Source: Planctomycetota bacterium
GTDB taxonomy: Bacteria; Planctomycetota; PUPC01; DSUN01
Assembly (NCBI GenBank): GCA_016872875.1
Contig: VGYW01000013.1
Location: forward strand, 1 to 41,183
DNA length: 41,183 nt
Reading direction: 5' to 3'
Part shown: positions 1 to 8,117 of the stretch, one piece after another
How positions within the stretch are numbered: the stretch's first letter is position 1
Layout: every line of letters begins with the position of its first letter
The notes under the pieces: model-generated
What the model was told of the DNA's origin: nothing
The model's input: only the letters and a program-made list of their open reading frames with translations
Database searches by the model: none
Position numbers and translations under genes: made by a program

Positions 1-1
1 C

Positions 2-619
2 GAGCCCACCCGCGAGGAGTTCGTCTTCGGCCAGGTCATCCACGGCGGCGACTGGGACCCCCACCCCTCCGGCAACATGGCCCTGCTGAAGTACGTCGGC
101 GCAAACTCCACCCTCGAAGTGCAGTTCAAGCGCGTCAACGTGGACCTCCGCAAGACCGAGGCATTCCACCACCCCCTCCTCTACATGACCGGGCACGACG
201 ACTTCGTGCTGCTGGACGAGGAGGTTGCGGCGCTGCGCAGCTACCTCCGCAACGGCGGCATCCTGCTGGCCGACGCCTGCTGCGGGCGCGGCGACTTCGA
301 CAAGGCGTTCCGCCGCGAGATCGCGCGCGTCCTCCCCAAGCACCAGCTCGAACCCGTCACGCCGACCCATCCCCTCCTCAGCGTCCAGGCCAAGGTTGGC
401 AAGGTCACGTACAGCGGCATCCTCAAGCAGAGCAAGCCCGACCTCAACGTGCCGGTCATCGAGGGGATCACGCTGGGCGGCGTCCTGGGCGTCATCTACA
501 CCCCCATCGGCCTCGGCACCCAGTGGGACGGCATGGAGCGTCCGTTCGCCAAGTGCTACTCCACCCAGGACGCCCTGCGCATCGGGATGAACGCGGTCGT
601 CTACTCGATGACCCACTGA
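2..619 (+). CDS. DUF4159 domain protein, 5' end cut by window
   Basis: The reading frame is open from the first bases, so the start lies outside the window. The visible part begins at EEFVFGQVIHGGDWDPHP and contains the features typical of DUF4159: the GGDWDPHP entry, PLLYMTGHDDF, LRNGGILLADACCG and a late VIYTPIGLGTQWDGME segment. DUF4159 is a class I glutamine-amidotransferase-like fold of unknown function, common in planctomycetes and other envelope-rich bacteria, often encoded near von Willebrand and BatA-type membrane proteins. A strong hairpin follows at 640-673. The family assignment is good; the biochemical role is unknown. Confidence 0.8.
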   Translation, partial: EPTREEFVFGQVIHGGDWDPHPSGNMALLKYVGANSTLEVQFKRVNVDLRKTEAFHHPLLYMTGHDDFVLLDEEVAALRSYLRNGGILLADACCGRGDFDKAFRREIARVLPKHQLEPVTPTHPLLSVQAKVGKVTYSGILKQSKPDLNVPVIEGITLGGVLGVIYTPIGLGTQWDGMERPFAKCYSTQDALRIGMNAVVYSMTH

Positions 620-639
620 CGCCTCTTCAATCGTCCGGC

Positions 640-673
640 GAAGCCCGGGCCGCCCCCAAAGCGCCCGGGCTTC
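640..673 (+). terminator. Hairpin after the DUF4159 gene
   Basis: Perfect 11-bp arms (GAAGCCCGGGC, 640-650, and its complement at 663-673) flank a 12-nt loop 20 nt past the stop codon. There is no long U-run, so it is either a weak terminator or an mRNA-end-stabilising hairpin. Confidence 0.5.
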
Positions 674-691
674 CTTGTGGCCCGCCTCCCG

Positions 692-767
692 ATCGTCCTC
701 GTCCCTCGTCCTCGTCCTCGATCCCCCGGTTGGCGGAGAAGAGTCGAGGACCAGGGACGAGGACGAT
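692..767. repeat. GAGGACGA inverted repeat, copy A
   Basis: The left arm is made of TCGTCCTCG-type units (692-722) and the right arm of GAGGACCAGGGACGAGGACGA units (744-767), so the segment can fold into a long imperfect hairpin. The same element recurs at 7064, 15727 and 36724. Each copy lies upstream of a promoter on the same strand, here at 825. Confidence 0.75.
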
Positions 768-824
768 TGCAGAGCAAGAAGTGGTTCACCAGGAGCGGGA
801 GCAGATTGCGGCGCGACTACTCGC

Positions 825-853
825 TTGACACGCGACGCCGCCGGCGCTACCAT
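825..853 (+). promoter_or_regulatory. Sigma70-type promoter of the phosphoesterase gene
   Basis: TTGACA at 825-830, a 17-bp spacer and TACCAT at 848-853. The predicted start site near 860 leaves a leader of about 20 nt that contains the purine-rich ribosome binding site GAGGAG before the ATG at 880. Confidence 0.7.
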
Positions 854-879
854 CAAGCCGCTTGAGGAGAAGAGGATAG

Positions 880-1350
880 ATGCTCGTCGGCGTGATCTCG
901 GACAGCCATGACAACGTGCCGAAGCTCAAGGCGGCACTGGACCTCTTCCGCAGCCGCGGCGCCCAACTGGTCATCCACGCGGGCGACTACGTGGCGCTCT
1001 TCGCGGTCAAGCTGCTCGTCAACTCCGGCATCCCCTTCGTCGGCGTGTTCGGCAACAACGACGGGGAACGCGAAGGGATCAGCCGGCTGACGAAGGACAT
1101 CCAGTCCGAGCCGCTCCGCGTCGAGCTCGACGGGCGCCGCGTCACGGTCGTCCACCACCTCAGCAAGCTGCCGCCCGAACAACGGGCGCAGGCCGACGTC
1201 ATCATCTTCGGCCACACCCACCAGCCCCTCGTGGAGCCCGGCCCGCCGCTCCTCCTCAATCCCGGCGAGTGCTGCGGCTGGGTCGAAGGCAGGTGCACGG
1301 TCGCTCTCCTCGACACCGCGACCCTCGAGGTCACTATCCTGGAGGTCTGA
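880..1350 (+). CDS. YfcE/MJ0936-type metallophosphoesterase
   Basis: A 156-residue calcineurin-like phosphoesterase of the small YfcE/MJ0936 class. All five metal-site motifs are visible: D8-x-H10, GD at 35-36, GNND at 58-61, HH at 92-93 and GHTH at 111-114. Such enzymes hydrolyse phosphodiesters with two divalent metals in the cytoplasm; the physiological substrate is usually unknown. The length is normal for the family and the start has GAGGAG 11-16 nt upstream. The next gene starts 10 nt after the stop, so they probably form an operon driven from 825. Confidence 0.9.
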   Translation: MLVGVISDSHDNVPKLKAALDLFRSRGAQLVIHAGDYVALFAVKLLVNSGIPFVGVFGNNDGEREGISRLTKDIQSEPLRVELDGRRVTVVHHLSKLPPEQRAQADVIIFGHTHQPLVEPGPPLLLNPGECCGWVEGRCTVALLDTATLEVTILEV

Positions 1351-1360
1351 GAGCACGCCC

Positions 1361-1867
1361 ATGTTCGCCTCCCGCTATGCCTGCTGCGTCCTGCTCGCCG
1401 CCGCCCTCGGCGGCTGCGTCCACCGCGAGATCGAGTTCATGACCCGCCCCCCAGGGGCGCGGGTCGAGTTCGACGGCCAGATTCTCGAGCAGCGGACGCC
1501 CGTCCGCTTCCCCTTCTACTGGTATGGCACCCACGAGGTGGTGGTGACGCGGCCCGGCTACTTCCGCGAGCGCATGTTCATCCACATCGCCCCGCCCTGG
1601 TACGAGCAGTTCCCACTCGACCTCTTCACCGAGCTTCTCTGGCCGGGGTGGTTCTACGACGTGCGGAGCTACCCGCTGGCGCTGGACAAAGAGATGCCGA
1701 CGGACGACGTGCCGGACGACGAGAAGGCGGCCATGAAGGTCGGTCTCATCGAGCGTGGCGAGCAGTTCCGCCGCATGGCGCGCGAGGCCCTCGACCTCCC
1801 TCCCCCGCCCGAGAAGAAGCCTGAGCCGACCACGGCAGGCGAAACGCCGCCAAGGCCGCAACCTTAG
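1361..1867 (+). CDS. PEGA-domain lipoprotein
   Basis: A 168-residue protein with a short hydrophobic signal ending in the lipobox LGGC (Cys19), so it should be lipidated and envelope-anchored. Residues 24-70 resemble a PEGA domain (TRPPGARVEFDGQ, then a conserved GTHEVVVTRPGY), a small beta domain found in surface and peptidoglycan-associated proteins. A WYEQFPLDLFTELLWPGW segment follows, and the C-terminus is proline-rich. The ribosome binding site GGAGGT overlaps the end of the preceding phosphoesterase gene. The role is probably structural; it is not established. Confidence 0.8.
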   Translation: MFASRYACCVLLAAALGGCVHREIEFMTRPPGARVEFDGQILEQRTPVRFPFYWYGTHEVVVTRPGYFRERMFIHIAPPWYEQFPLDLFTELLWPGWFYDVRSYPLALDKEMPTDDVPDDEKAAMKVGLIERGEQFRRMAREALDLPPPPEKKPEPTTAGETPPRPQP

Positions 1868-1900
1868 TACACTGCCCCACAAACGACGAGGCAGGATTGC

Positions 1901-2084
1901 AGTCCCGAAGGGACTCGAGTGGGTTGCCGGCGGCTTCAGCCGCCGGATCGGGGCGCACCCACGGCCAGTCCCGAAGGGACGGCAGAGCCCCTCGGGCAGC
2001 CGGTCCGCCCCATCTCTGCCGTCCCTTCGGGACTTCCTGGTTTCAGGATCCGAGTCCGGCGGCTGAAGCCGCCGGCAACCCACT
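1901..2084. repeat. Nested inverted-repeat element with 29-bp perfect arms
   Basis: Bases 1918-1946 are the exact reverse complement of 2056-2084 (core CCGGCGGCTTCAGCCGCCGG). Inside and beside lie smaller palindromes of the type GTCCCGAAGGGAC (1902-1914 and near 1968-1980 and 2018-2030). The element fills most of the gap before the sugar kinase and creates spurious open frames. It resembles the larger nested elements at 5227 and 14075 in architecture, not in sequence. Confidence 0.8.
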
Positions 2085-2170
2085 ATGCTCCCTCTGGGAG
2101 CAAGGCAGCGACACGCCCGCGGCTTGTCCCCCTATCTGCGGGGCGATCTTCTCAGAAGGAATGGCCCCAC

Positions 2171-3469
2171 GTGACCATCATCACCGTCACGCTCAACACC
2201 TCGGTTGACCGCACGCTGGAGGTGCCGCGCCTCGCGGTCGGCGGGCACCTCAAGGGCAGGCTCCTGCGCCTCCAGCCGGGCGGCAAAGGCGTCAACGTGT
2301 CGCGGTGCCTCGCGGCGCTCGGCGTCCCCTCCATCATCACGGGCCTCGTCGGCTCGACCGAGCTCGGCCTCTTCCGCGCCAGCTTCGCCGGCACCCCCGC
2401 CACCGTCGAGCTCGTGCCAATCGCCCAGCCCACCCGCACCTGCACCACCCTGCTCGACCCCGAGCTGGGCACCGACACCCACATCCGCGAGCAAGGCCCC
2501 ACGGTCACGCCGCAGGAGATAGCGGCGCTCGGGGCGAGGCTCCGCACCCTCGCCTCGCCCGACGCCCTGGTCGTCTTCTGCGGCAGCCTGCCGCCAGGGA
2601 TGGACAACGCACACCTCACCGGCCTGATCGCCACCTGCCGTGAGTGCGGCGCCCAGGTCGCTGCCGACCTCAACGGCCCGCAGCTCGCCGCGGCCCTCGC
2701 CGCAGGGCAACCCTCCGCCGCCCCAAACGCCGAAACTCCCGCCCGCGGAACAACTGTTCCGCAGTTGAACAACTGCGGAAGACACAGTGCGCCCCCCGAC
2801 GTTGCGTCGCCGGAGGGCGCCGGCACGGTTTCGGAGATGAACAACTCCGGGACCACGCCCTGCGGCCCGGGCGTTGCGGAGTTGCCCGTGGGGACCACCG
2901 TTCCGCAGTTGAACAACTGTGGAACAATCTCCACGCCCCCGGACATCGCGTCGCCGGACGCCGCCGCCACGATTCCGGAGTTGAACAACTCCGGAACCCC
3001 GCCCCGCGGCCCGGCCACTGCGGAGTCCCGCTCGGGAGCGACCATTCCGCAGTTGAGCAACTGCGGAATGGTCGTCGTGAAGCCGAACGTTGAGGAGTTA
3101 GGGGAGTGCCTGGGCCGCGAGTTGGGTGGGGCCGGGGCACTGGAGTTGATCGCCGCTGCACGTGCCATGCTCGACCAGGTGGGCACGGTGCTGTTGACCC
3201 GGGGACGCGACGGCGCGGTGGCAGTGACTCGTGGCGAAGCGCTCGCGGGCTCAGTGGAGGCGGGCGCCCCGCGCAACACGGTGGGCTGTGGCGACGCCTT
3301 CCTCGCGGGCTACCTTGCAGCGCTGTGGCGAGGGATGTCGCCTGGCGACGCGCTGCGCCTGGCGGTGGCGTGCGGCGCGGCCCAGGCCGAGGCGGAAGCC
3401 CCAGGCCAGCTCTCAGCCCCACGGGTGGAGGGCCTGGCCGCGCGCGCTTCCATCCGCGCGGTAACGTAG
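2171..3469 (+). CDS. PfkB-family 1-phosphofructokinase-like sugar kinase with in-frame repeat insertion
   Basis: A ribokinase/PfkB-fold kinase of the FruK/LacC branch, expected to phosphorylate a sugar phosphate with ATP in the cytoplasm. The N-terminal signature GGKGVNVSR is at 37-45 and the ATP/catalytic signature NTVGCGDAFLAG near 370. I place the start at the GTG at 2171, where the family's usual TITVTLNTSVD opening begins, preceded by AGAAGGA; the longer upstream frame is read through a repeat. Residues about 179-300 are foreign: a proline-rich tandem array with a 24-residue period containing PQLNNCG and PELNNSG units. Without it the protein is about 310 residues, the normal length, and the halves rejoin at an expected loop before KPNVEELGE. 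Whether the enzyme is active with the insert is unknown. Confidence 0.85.
   Translation: MTIITVTLNTSVDRTLEVPRLAVGGHLKGRLLRLQPGGKGVNVSRCLAALGVPSIITGLVGSTELGLFRASFAGTPATVELVPIAQPTRTCTTLLDPELGTDTHIREQGPTVTPQEIAALGARLRTLASPDALVVFCGSLPPGMDNAHLTGLIATCRECGAQVAADLNGPQLAAALAAGQPSAAPNAETPARGTTVPQLNNCGRHSAPPDVASPEGAGTVSEMNNSGTTPCGPGVAELPVGTTVPQLNNCGTISTPPDIASPDAAATIPELNNSGTPPRGPATAESRSGATIPQLSNCGMVVVKPNVEELGECLGRELGGAGALELIAAARAMLDQVGTVLLTRGRDGAVAVTRGEALAGSVEAGAPRNTVGCGDAFLAGYLAALWRGMSPGDALRLAVACGAAQAEAEAPGQLSAPRVEGLAARASIRAVT
2757..3068. repeat. Palindromic tandem array, 72-bp period, inside the kinase gene
   Basis: Five 24-bp palindromes of the form TTCCGCAGTTG-AA-CAACTGCGGAA are centred at 2768, 2840, 2912, 2984 and 3056, exactly 72 bp (24 codons) apart. 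The 48-bp spacers alternate between two types, so the true higher-order unit is 144 bp, present twice plus a closing palindrome. The array is in frame and encodes alternating QLNNCG and ELNNSG peptides. A short extra palindrome GGAAC-AACT-GTTCC precedes it at 2747-2760. Confidence 0.9.
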
Positions 3470-3537
3470 CCGCGCGAGGCCACGCCCGCAAGGTTGGTAG
3501 GACCATGGAGCCCGAATTGCGGCAGCCAGTGGTTCCA

Positions 3538-3625
3538 GGCGCGCCCAAACAAGTCTGGGCGTCGCACCCCTCTCTCCGCCAGGTTCTCCGTGGGTGCCAC
3601 GCCCAAGCCTTGCCTGGGCGTGCGT
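3538..3625. repeat. GCCCAAG inverted-repeat element
   Basis: Two related hairpins face each other: one around 3541-3570 ending GTCGCACCC, and its near reverse complement at 3592-3624 containing GGGTGCCACGCCCAAG. A related single copy occurs at 21326-21360. It occupies most of the gap between the sugar kinase and gltX. Confidence 0.65.
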
Positions 3626-3653
3626 TTCCCGGCGCCAGCTCTGTAACTATGCT
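3625..3653 (+). promoter_or_regulatory. Possible gltX promoter
   Basis: TTTCCC at 3625-3630, a 17-bp spacer and TATGCT at 3648-3653, about 50 nt before the gltX start. The -10 is good and the -35 is poor. Confidence 0.35.
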
Positions 3654-3704
3654 ACAGTCACCACAAATCCGTTATTGGACCCGCCTGGGAATGCGAGAGG
3701 AGCC

Positions 3705-5156
3705 ATGACGAACACGGTTCGCGTGAGGATAGCGCCGAGCCCGACGGGCGACCCGCACGTCGGGACGGCGTACATGGCGTTGTTCAACTACGCCTTCGCG
3801 CGCCAGCAGGGCGGAAGGTTCATCCTCCGCATCGAGGACACGGACCGCGCGCGCTCGACCGCCGAGAGCGAGCGCGCGATCCTCGCCTCGCTCCGCTGGC
3901 TGGGGATTGACTATGACGAGGGGCCGGACGTCGGCGGCCCCTTCGGCCCCTATCGGCAGAGCGAGCGGGGGGAGATTTACCGCGAGCACGCGGAGCTTCT
4001 TCTCAGGCGCGGCGCCGCCTATCGCTGCTTCTGCACCCCCGAGCGGCTCGACGCGCTCCGCGAGGCCCAGCGCGCCCGGAAGCAGGACCCCCGCTACGAC
4101 CGCCTCTGCCTCGCCCTGCCCGGCGGCGAGGCCGAGCGCCGGGCCGCCGCGGGCGAGCCACACGTCGTCCGCCTCAGAATCCCAGACGGCCAGACCTCCT
4201 ACGACGACCGCCTCCGCGGCACCATCTCCTTCCAGAACTCCACCATTGACGACCAGGTGCTCCTCAAGAGCGACGGCTTCCCCACCTATCACCTCGCCAA
4301 CGTGGTGGACGACCACCTGATGGGCATCAGCCACGTGTGCCGGGCCGAGGAGTGGATCACCTCCACGCCCAAGCACGTGCTCCTCTACCAGGCGTTCGGG
4401 TGGGCGATGCCGGCCTTCATCCACATGCCGCTGCTGCGGAACGCGGACCGCAGCAAGATCTCGAAGCGCAAGAACCCCACCTCGCTCGAGTGGTACAAGG
4501 CCCAGGGCTACCTGCCCGAGGCCCTGCTGAACTTCCTGGCCCTCATGGGCTTCTCGATGCCCGACGAGCGCGAGGTCTTCTCCCTTCGGGAGATGGGCGA
4601 GGCATTCTCATGGGACCGCGTGAAAACCTCCGGCCCGGTCTTCGACCTTGCGAAGCTCGACTGGCTCAACGGCGTCTACATACGGAAGCTCAGCGTGGAC
4701 GCCCTGGCGGAGCGGCTGGCGGCGGCGAACGCCCGTGCCGCGGCGGTCGACCCTGCGTATCTTCGCCGCATCGTGCCCCTCATCCAGGAGCGGATCAAGA
4801 AGCTCAGCGAGTTCGACGCCTGGACGGAGTTCTTCTTCGCGGCCGAGCTCTCCTACGACCCCGCCCTCCTGGTGCCAAAGAAGTCGAACCCCGAGGAGGC
4901 CCTCGCCGTACTCGACGCAGCGGTCGCCGCTTTCGCCGAGCTGCCTGCCTGGGAGGCCCCTGCGCTGGAAGCCGCGGGAAAGGCCCTCTGCGAGAGCCAC
5001 AGTTGGAAGCTCGGCAACGCCCTCATGACCCTCCGCGTCGCCCTCACCGGCCGCACCGCCTCCCCGCCCCTCTTCGAGTGCATGGCCGTCCTCGGCCGCG
5101 AGCGCACCCTTGCCTTCCTCCGCCGCGCCGCCGAGCTACTTCGCAGTGCCTGTTGA
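3705..5156 (+). CDS. gltX: Glutamyl-tRNA synthetase
   Basis: Charges tRNA-Glu with glutamate using ATP. The 483-residue protein has the class I signature as HVGT at 18-21 after APSPTGDP, and the KMSKS loop as KISKR at 251-255. Other family blocks are RIEDTDRARS, FGPYRQSER, YRCFCTPERL and EWITSTPKHVLLYQAFGW. The ATG at 3705 has AGAGGAG just upstream and gives the usual N-terminus; a longer frame upstream runs through a repeat. The KISKR form is normal for GluRS. A cognate tRNA-Glu(TTC) lies at 15263. Whether it is discriminating or also charges tRNA-Gln cannot be told here. Confidence 0.96.
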   Translation: MTNTVRVRIAPSPTGDPHVGTAYMALFNYAFARQQGGRFILRIEDTDRARSTAESERAILASLRWLGIDYDEGPDVGGPFGPYRQSERGEIYREHAELLLRRGAAYRCFCTPERLDALREAQRARKQDPRYDRLCLALPGGEAERRAAAGEPHVVRLRIPDGQTSYDDRLRGTISFQNSTIDDQVLLKSDGFPTYHLANVVDDHLMGISHVCRAEEWITSTPKHVLLYQAFGWAMPAFIHMPLLRNADRSKISKRKNPTSLEWYKAQGYLPEALLNFLALMGFSMPDEREVFSLREMGEAFSWDRVKTSGPVFDLAKLDWLNGVYIRKLSVDALAERLAAANARAAAVDPAYLRRIVPLIQERIKKLSEFDAWTEFFFAAELSYDPALLVPKKSNPEEALAVLDAAVAAFAELPAWEAPALEAAGKALCESHSWKLGNALMTLRVALTGRTASPPLFECMAVLGRERTLAFLRRAAELLRSAC

Positions 5157-5226
5157 TCTCGGCGAAAGCAATGTCCACCACGCACTGGATTGGCGCTCGG
5201 TTGGTGGCCCACGAAGTGGGCGAGCC

Positions 5227-5410
5227 AGCCGTAGCCCAGGGCGACCGCAGGAAGCCCTGGGAAATCAGGCCACCCCATGCATGAGTCCCCGAAGGGGGCG
5301 ATTCATGGCCGTCTGAATCGCCCCCTTCGGGGGCTCTCACGTGGGGGCGGCCCACCCAGGGCTCCCTGCGGTCGCCCTGGGCTACGGCTGGGTCGCCCCC
5401 GTTCGGGGGC
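5227..5410. repeat. Large nested inverted-repeat element (GTAGCCCAGGGC family)
   Basis: A 35-bp left arm at 5227-5261 starting AGCCGTAGCCCAGGGCGAC is matched by its near-perfect complement at 5355-5389. Inside is a second hairpin built from CCCCGAAGGGGGCGATTCA (about 5287-5305) and its complement (5314-5332). It shares the TAGCCCAGGGC arm core with the element at 14075-14341. It fills the gap between gltX and the convergent protease-like gene. Confidence 0.85.
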
Positions 5411-5472
5411 TACAGGGTGTACGTCACTTCCGCAGAGGTCAGTAGAGCGGTGGGTACGGTAGGGATGTCAAG

Positions 5473-5835
5473 CTACTTCAGCGGGAGCGCGTCGAGCTTG
5501 CGCAACTGGTGAGTGCGGGGGTCCACCACGATGCCGACATCCTCAAGTGCAAGCACTCCGAGCAGGGGCTCGACGCCGGCGGGACCAAAGGCCACGCGCG
5601 AGACCGCCTCCATCCCCATGAAGGCGAAGCGGGCATAGCCGTACTCCAACTCCACGGGCTCGCCGAGGGCGAGGGTGTAGATGTCCCTTCCTTCAAGTTC
5701 CACACCAGCTTGGAGGAGACGGTCGCGCGGGGCCACGCAATGGATGGCCCCCGTGTCCACCAGGAAGTCCGCCTCGTACGGTACACCCCGCTTGGTAAGA
5801 CTTGTCACCTTCACAGTTACGTGAGTCATGCCCAT
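5473..5835 (-). CDS. Retropepsin-like (clan AA) aspartic protease domain protein
   Basis: A 120-residue single-domain protein with the pattern of clan AA aspartic peptidases: the catalytic triad DTG at 27-29 within FLVDTGAIHCVAP, a central flap-like region, and a C-terminal hydrophobic-GVLALEDVGIVVDP segment matching the second psi loop of the fold. Retropepsins work as homodimers; stand-alone bacterial members are common but mostly uncharacterised. The start at 5835 has AGGAG 6 nt upstream. A strong minus-strand promoter precedes it. Protease activity is inferred from fold and motif only. Confidence 0.75.
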   Translation of the reverse strand: MGMTHVTVKVTSLTKRGVPYEADFLVDTGAIHCVAPRDRLLQAGVELEGRDIYTLALGEPVELEYGYARFAFMGMEAVSRVAFGPAGVEPLLGVLALEDVGIVVDPRTHQLRKLDALPLK

Positions 5836-5863
5836 ACCTGCTCCTACTCATCAATCCAGTGTG

Positions 5864-5892
5864 AGTGTACGGGCAAGCAGCACGCAAGTCAA
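5864..5892 (-). promoter_or_regulatory. Promoter of the retropepsin-like gene
   Basis: On the minus strand TTGACT (5892-5887), a 17-bp spacer and TACACT (5869-5864), with a predicted start about 20 nt before the ATG at 5835. Confidence 0.65.
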
Positions 5893-6177
5893 GTCGAAGG
5901 ACGGCATGTGACGGCATCCCTGGCAATGCCTGAGCGGGGGTAAGGCCCCGCGTTTTGGGGGCCACGGCGCCCTTGCCGTGGTGGTGGCCGGCCCCGCGGA
6001 CCTCGCGGGATCGCTCGATTGCCAGGACATAAGTGGCGATCTGCCAGTGGGTAACGGCCCGTGCGCCCTCGGCGTCGCGGGCGCCGGGGCCGCCTCGGCA
6101 CGCCGCTTGCTCTCGTCATCCCACGCACCGCGACGCCATTGGGCCAGAGTCCCTCGCTCTGCCAGGAGACGCTGGCC
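5893..6177. other. Intergenic gap between divergent genes
   Basis: This stretch separates the divergent protease-like and pilin-like genes. I see no convincing coding region, RNA gene or strong plus-strand promoter in it, only GC-rich sequence, and an AGGAG ribosome binding site at 6164 for the next gene. Confidence 0.5.
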
Positions 6178-7056
6178 ATGTACGCGCGGAGAACCCCCTC
6201 GAGGCTCGGTCTTACGCCAATCGAGGTCGCCGCTGGGATAGGCGCCCTGGCGCTCTTGTTCGCCCTCGGCGTGTCGTTCTACAGAGGGGCGCGCCTCAGC
6301 GTCCACGCGGCCGAGGCGCAGGCGAATCTCAGGCAGGTCGGCACCTACCTTGAGCTGTACTTCCGCAGGTACGGCTCGTATCCGCCCCAGGGGAGCGACC
6401 TCGCGGACGCGCTCGCCCCGTTCGGCGCCGACCCGCGCATCTTCGCCAACCCCCTCATGGATGAGGCGCAGCCGGGCGACACCATGAACGCCCTCTACCG
6501 CGCGCCCACCCTGGCCGAGATCGACAGCCCGAACCACTACGTCGCCGCGCTCGTGTCGGGCAACGGCCACACGGCGGTCGTCCTGAGGACAGGCGGCCGC
6601 ATCGAGCGACGCGACGACCTGGCGTTCGACTCCGCCGACCTCGGCGGAGTTCTCGCCATGTTCACCGGCGACGCGCCGCCGGCCCCCGGGCATGGGATCG
6701 GCGGCGAGATCAACTTCAACCCCAGGAACAACTCGGACTACGAGTTCGAGCTGCGCAAGCCCGATGGCTCCACCATCACGCGCGACGACCTCCAGAACTC
6801 CAACGGCCAACTCGACTACACCGGCCCGGCCGTCTGGATTCGCTTCTGCCCCAAGGGCAACGGCAACCAGAACGGCCTCACGCTCGACGGCGCCCCCTAC
6901 CCCCTCCAGAACGGCACCCGCTACACCATCGAGACGCTCCCCGGCGGCACCATGCAGGTCCACCTCTACAACGACAACCCGAACGGCAAGGGGAAGTCCA
7001 TGGGCAAGTGGTGGATCACCATCACGGCCACGGGCAGCAACATCACACCTGGTTGA
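6178..7056 (+). CDS. Pseudopilin-like protein (type IV pilin/type II secretion N-terminus)
   Basis: The 292-residue product starts MYARRTPSRLG and continues LTPIEVAAGIGALALLFALGV: a basic leader, a prepilin-peptidase cleavage glycine, glutamate at +5 of the mature protein and one long hydrophobic helix, as in class III signal peptides. A helix with LRQVGTYLELYFRRYGSYPP follows, the typical pseudopilin alpha-helical spine ending in a YP motif. The remaining 220 residues are a globular beta-rich domain I do not recognise. The start has AGGAG 9 nt upstream. The usual TLIE is TPIE here, and the protein lacks the DUF1559 type domain so abundant in planctomycetes. Confidence 0.75.
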   Translation: MYARRTPSRLGLTPIEVAAGIGALALLFALGVSFYRGARLSVHAAEAQANLRQVGTYLELYFRRYGSYPPQGSDLADALAPFGADPRIFANPLMDEAQPGDTMNALYRAPTLAEIDSPNHYVAALVSGNGHTAVVLRTGGRIERRDDLAFDSADLGGVLAMFTGDAPPAPGHGIGGEINFNPRNNSDYEFELRKPDGSTITRDDLQNSNGQLDYTGPAVWIRFCPKGNGNQNGLTLDGAPYPLQNGTRYTIETLPGGTMQVHLYNDNPNGKGKSMGKWWITITATGSNITPG

Positions 7057-7063
7057 GGGTGTA

Positions 7064-7150
7064 TCCTCGTGCTCGTCCTCGTCGTCGAGACTTCTGGCTT
7101 CCTCTGTCGTGGGGATTCGACGACGAGGACGACGACGACAACGAGGACGA
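7064..7150. repeat. GAGGACGA inverted repeat, copy B
   Basis: Left arm of CTCGTCCTCGTCGTCGAG type from 7064 and right arm of CGACGACGAGGACGACG type ending at 7150. The right arm ends 12 nt before the -35 box of the rpsB operon promoter. Confidence 0.75.
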
Positions 7151-7162
7151 TTCAACCGCGAT

Positions 7163-7190
7163 TTGACCGCCGGCCGGCAATGGGTATAAT
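7163..7190 (+). promoter_or_regulatory. Promoter of the rpsB-tsf-pyrH-frr operon
   Basis: TTGACC at 7163-7168, a 16-bp spacer and a perfect TATAAT at 7185-7190. Transcription should start near 7197, giving a leader of about 75 nt in which ribosomal protein autoregulation could occur. Confidence 0.8.
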
Positions 7191-7270
7191 TGAGGGCTCA
7201 GAGAATCGCGCGCGAACCGTGGCGACGCGAGGCCCCGCAAGCCCTTTTTCGGAGACCGCTATTGGCGACA

Positions 7271-8071
7271 ATGTCAGTGAAGGAGTTCCTCGATGCCGGC
7301 GTGCACTACGGGCACCGCACGAGCCGCTGGCACCCGCGGATGGCGCCGTACATCTACGGGAAGCGCAAGGGCATCCACATCATAGACCTGCGCCAGACGG
7401 TGCGCGGGCTGGCGAAGGCCCGCCGCTTCCTCAGCCAGGTCGCCTCGGAGGGCCAGCCCATCTTGTTCATCGGCACGAAGCGCCAGGCCGCGGCCGTGGT
7501 GCGCGAGGAGGCCGGCTCGCGCGGCATCCCCTTCGTGGCCGAACGCTGGCTGGGCGGCACCCTGACGAACTTCCAGACGGTCCGCAAGAGCCTCGGCCGC
7601 CTCGAAGAACTCGAGAAGATCGAGCGGACCTCCCAGTTCGGCGCCTACAAGAAGAAGATGGTCTCGATGCACATGCGCGAGAAGCGCAAGATCCTGCGCA
7701 ACCTCGAGGGCATCCGCGACCTCACCGAGCTGCCCGGCGCGCTGGTCGTCGTGGACCCCAAGCGCGACAAGATCGCGGTCCGCGAGGCCATCAAGCTCGG
7801 AATACCCGTCATCGCGCTGATCGACACGGACGCTGACCCGCAGGACCTCAGCATCTGCATCCCGTGCAACGACGACTCGATCCGCTCGATCCAGGTGGTG
7901 CTCAGCCACCTGGTCGAGGCGGTGGAGGAGGGCTGGAACCTCGGGAAAGCGGTGAAGACCGACAAGGCGCCGGCCCCCGCGCCGCCGCCGCGCGCCGCCG
8001 CGCCGCCGGCGCCCGCGGCTCCCGCCCCAGCGCCGCCACCACAGGCCGGCGCCGCGCCCGCGGCTCCCTGA
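7271..8071 (+). CDS. rpsB: 30S ribosomal protein S2
   Basis: Component of the small ribosomal subunit, needed for binding of S1 and for translation initiation. The N-terminus MSVKEFLDAGVHYGHRTSRWHP and blocks YIYGKRKGIHIIDL, LFIGTKRQA, ERWLGGTLTN and PVIALIDTDADP are classic S2. The real start is the ATG at 7271; the frame extends upstream without homology. A 35-residue alanine/proline-rich tail follows the conserved core, which is an extension beyond typical S2. First gene of the conserved operon. Confidence 0.97.
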   Translation: MSVKEFLDAGVHYGHRTSRWHPRMAPYIYGKRKGIHIIDLRQTVRGLAKARRFLSQVASEGQPILFIGTKRQAAAVVREEAGSRGIPFVAERWLGGTLTNFQTVRKSLGRLEELEKIERTSQFGAYKKKMVSMHMREKRKILRNLEGIRDLTELPGALVVVDPKRDKIAVREAIKLGIPVIALIDTDADPQDLSICIPCNDDSIRSIQVVLSHLVEAVEEGWNLGKAVKTDKAPAPAPPPRAAAPPAPAAPAPAPPPQAGAAPAAP

Positions 8072-8117
8072 CGGTCGCTCTCTCACCATCTCTCTCTCTG
8101 ATAAGGGGACCCTCATA

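Noticed and set aside
2757..3068. CRISPR array
   Set aside because: Repeat length (24 bp), regular spacing and palindromes look CRISPR-like, but the spacers fall into two related types, the array is inside an open reading frame, and there are no cas genes in the window.
2152..3279. Minus-strand protein across the sugar kinase
   Set aside because: The frame is open because palindromes and high GC keep the antisense strand free of stops. It has no homology and no ribosome binding site.
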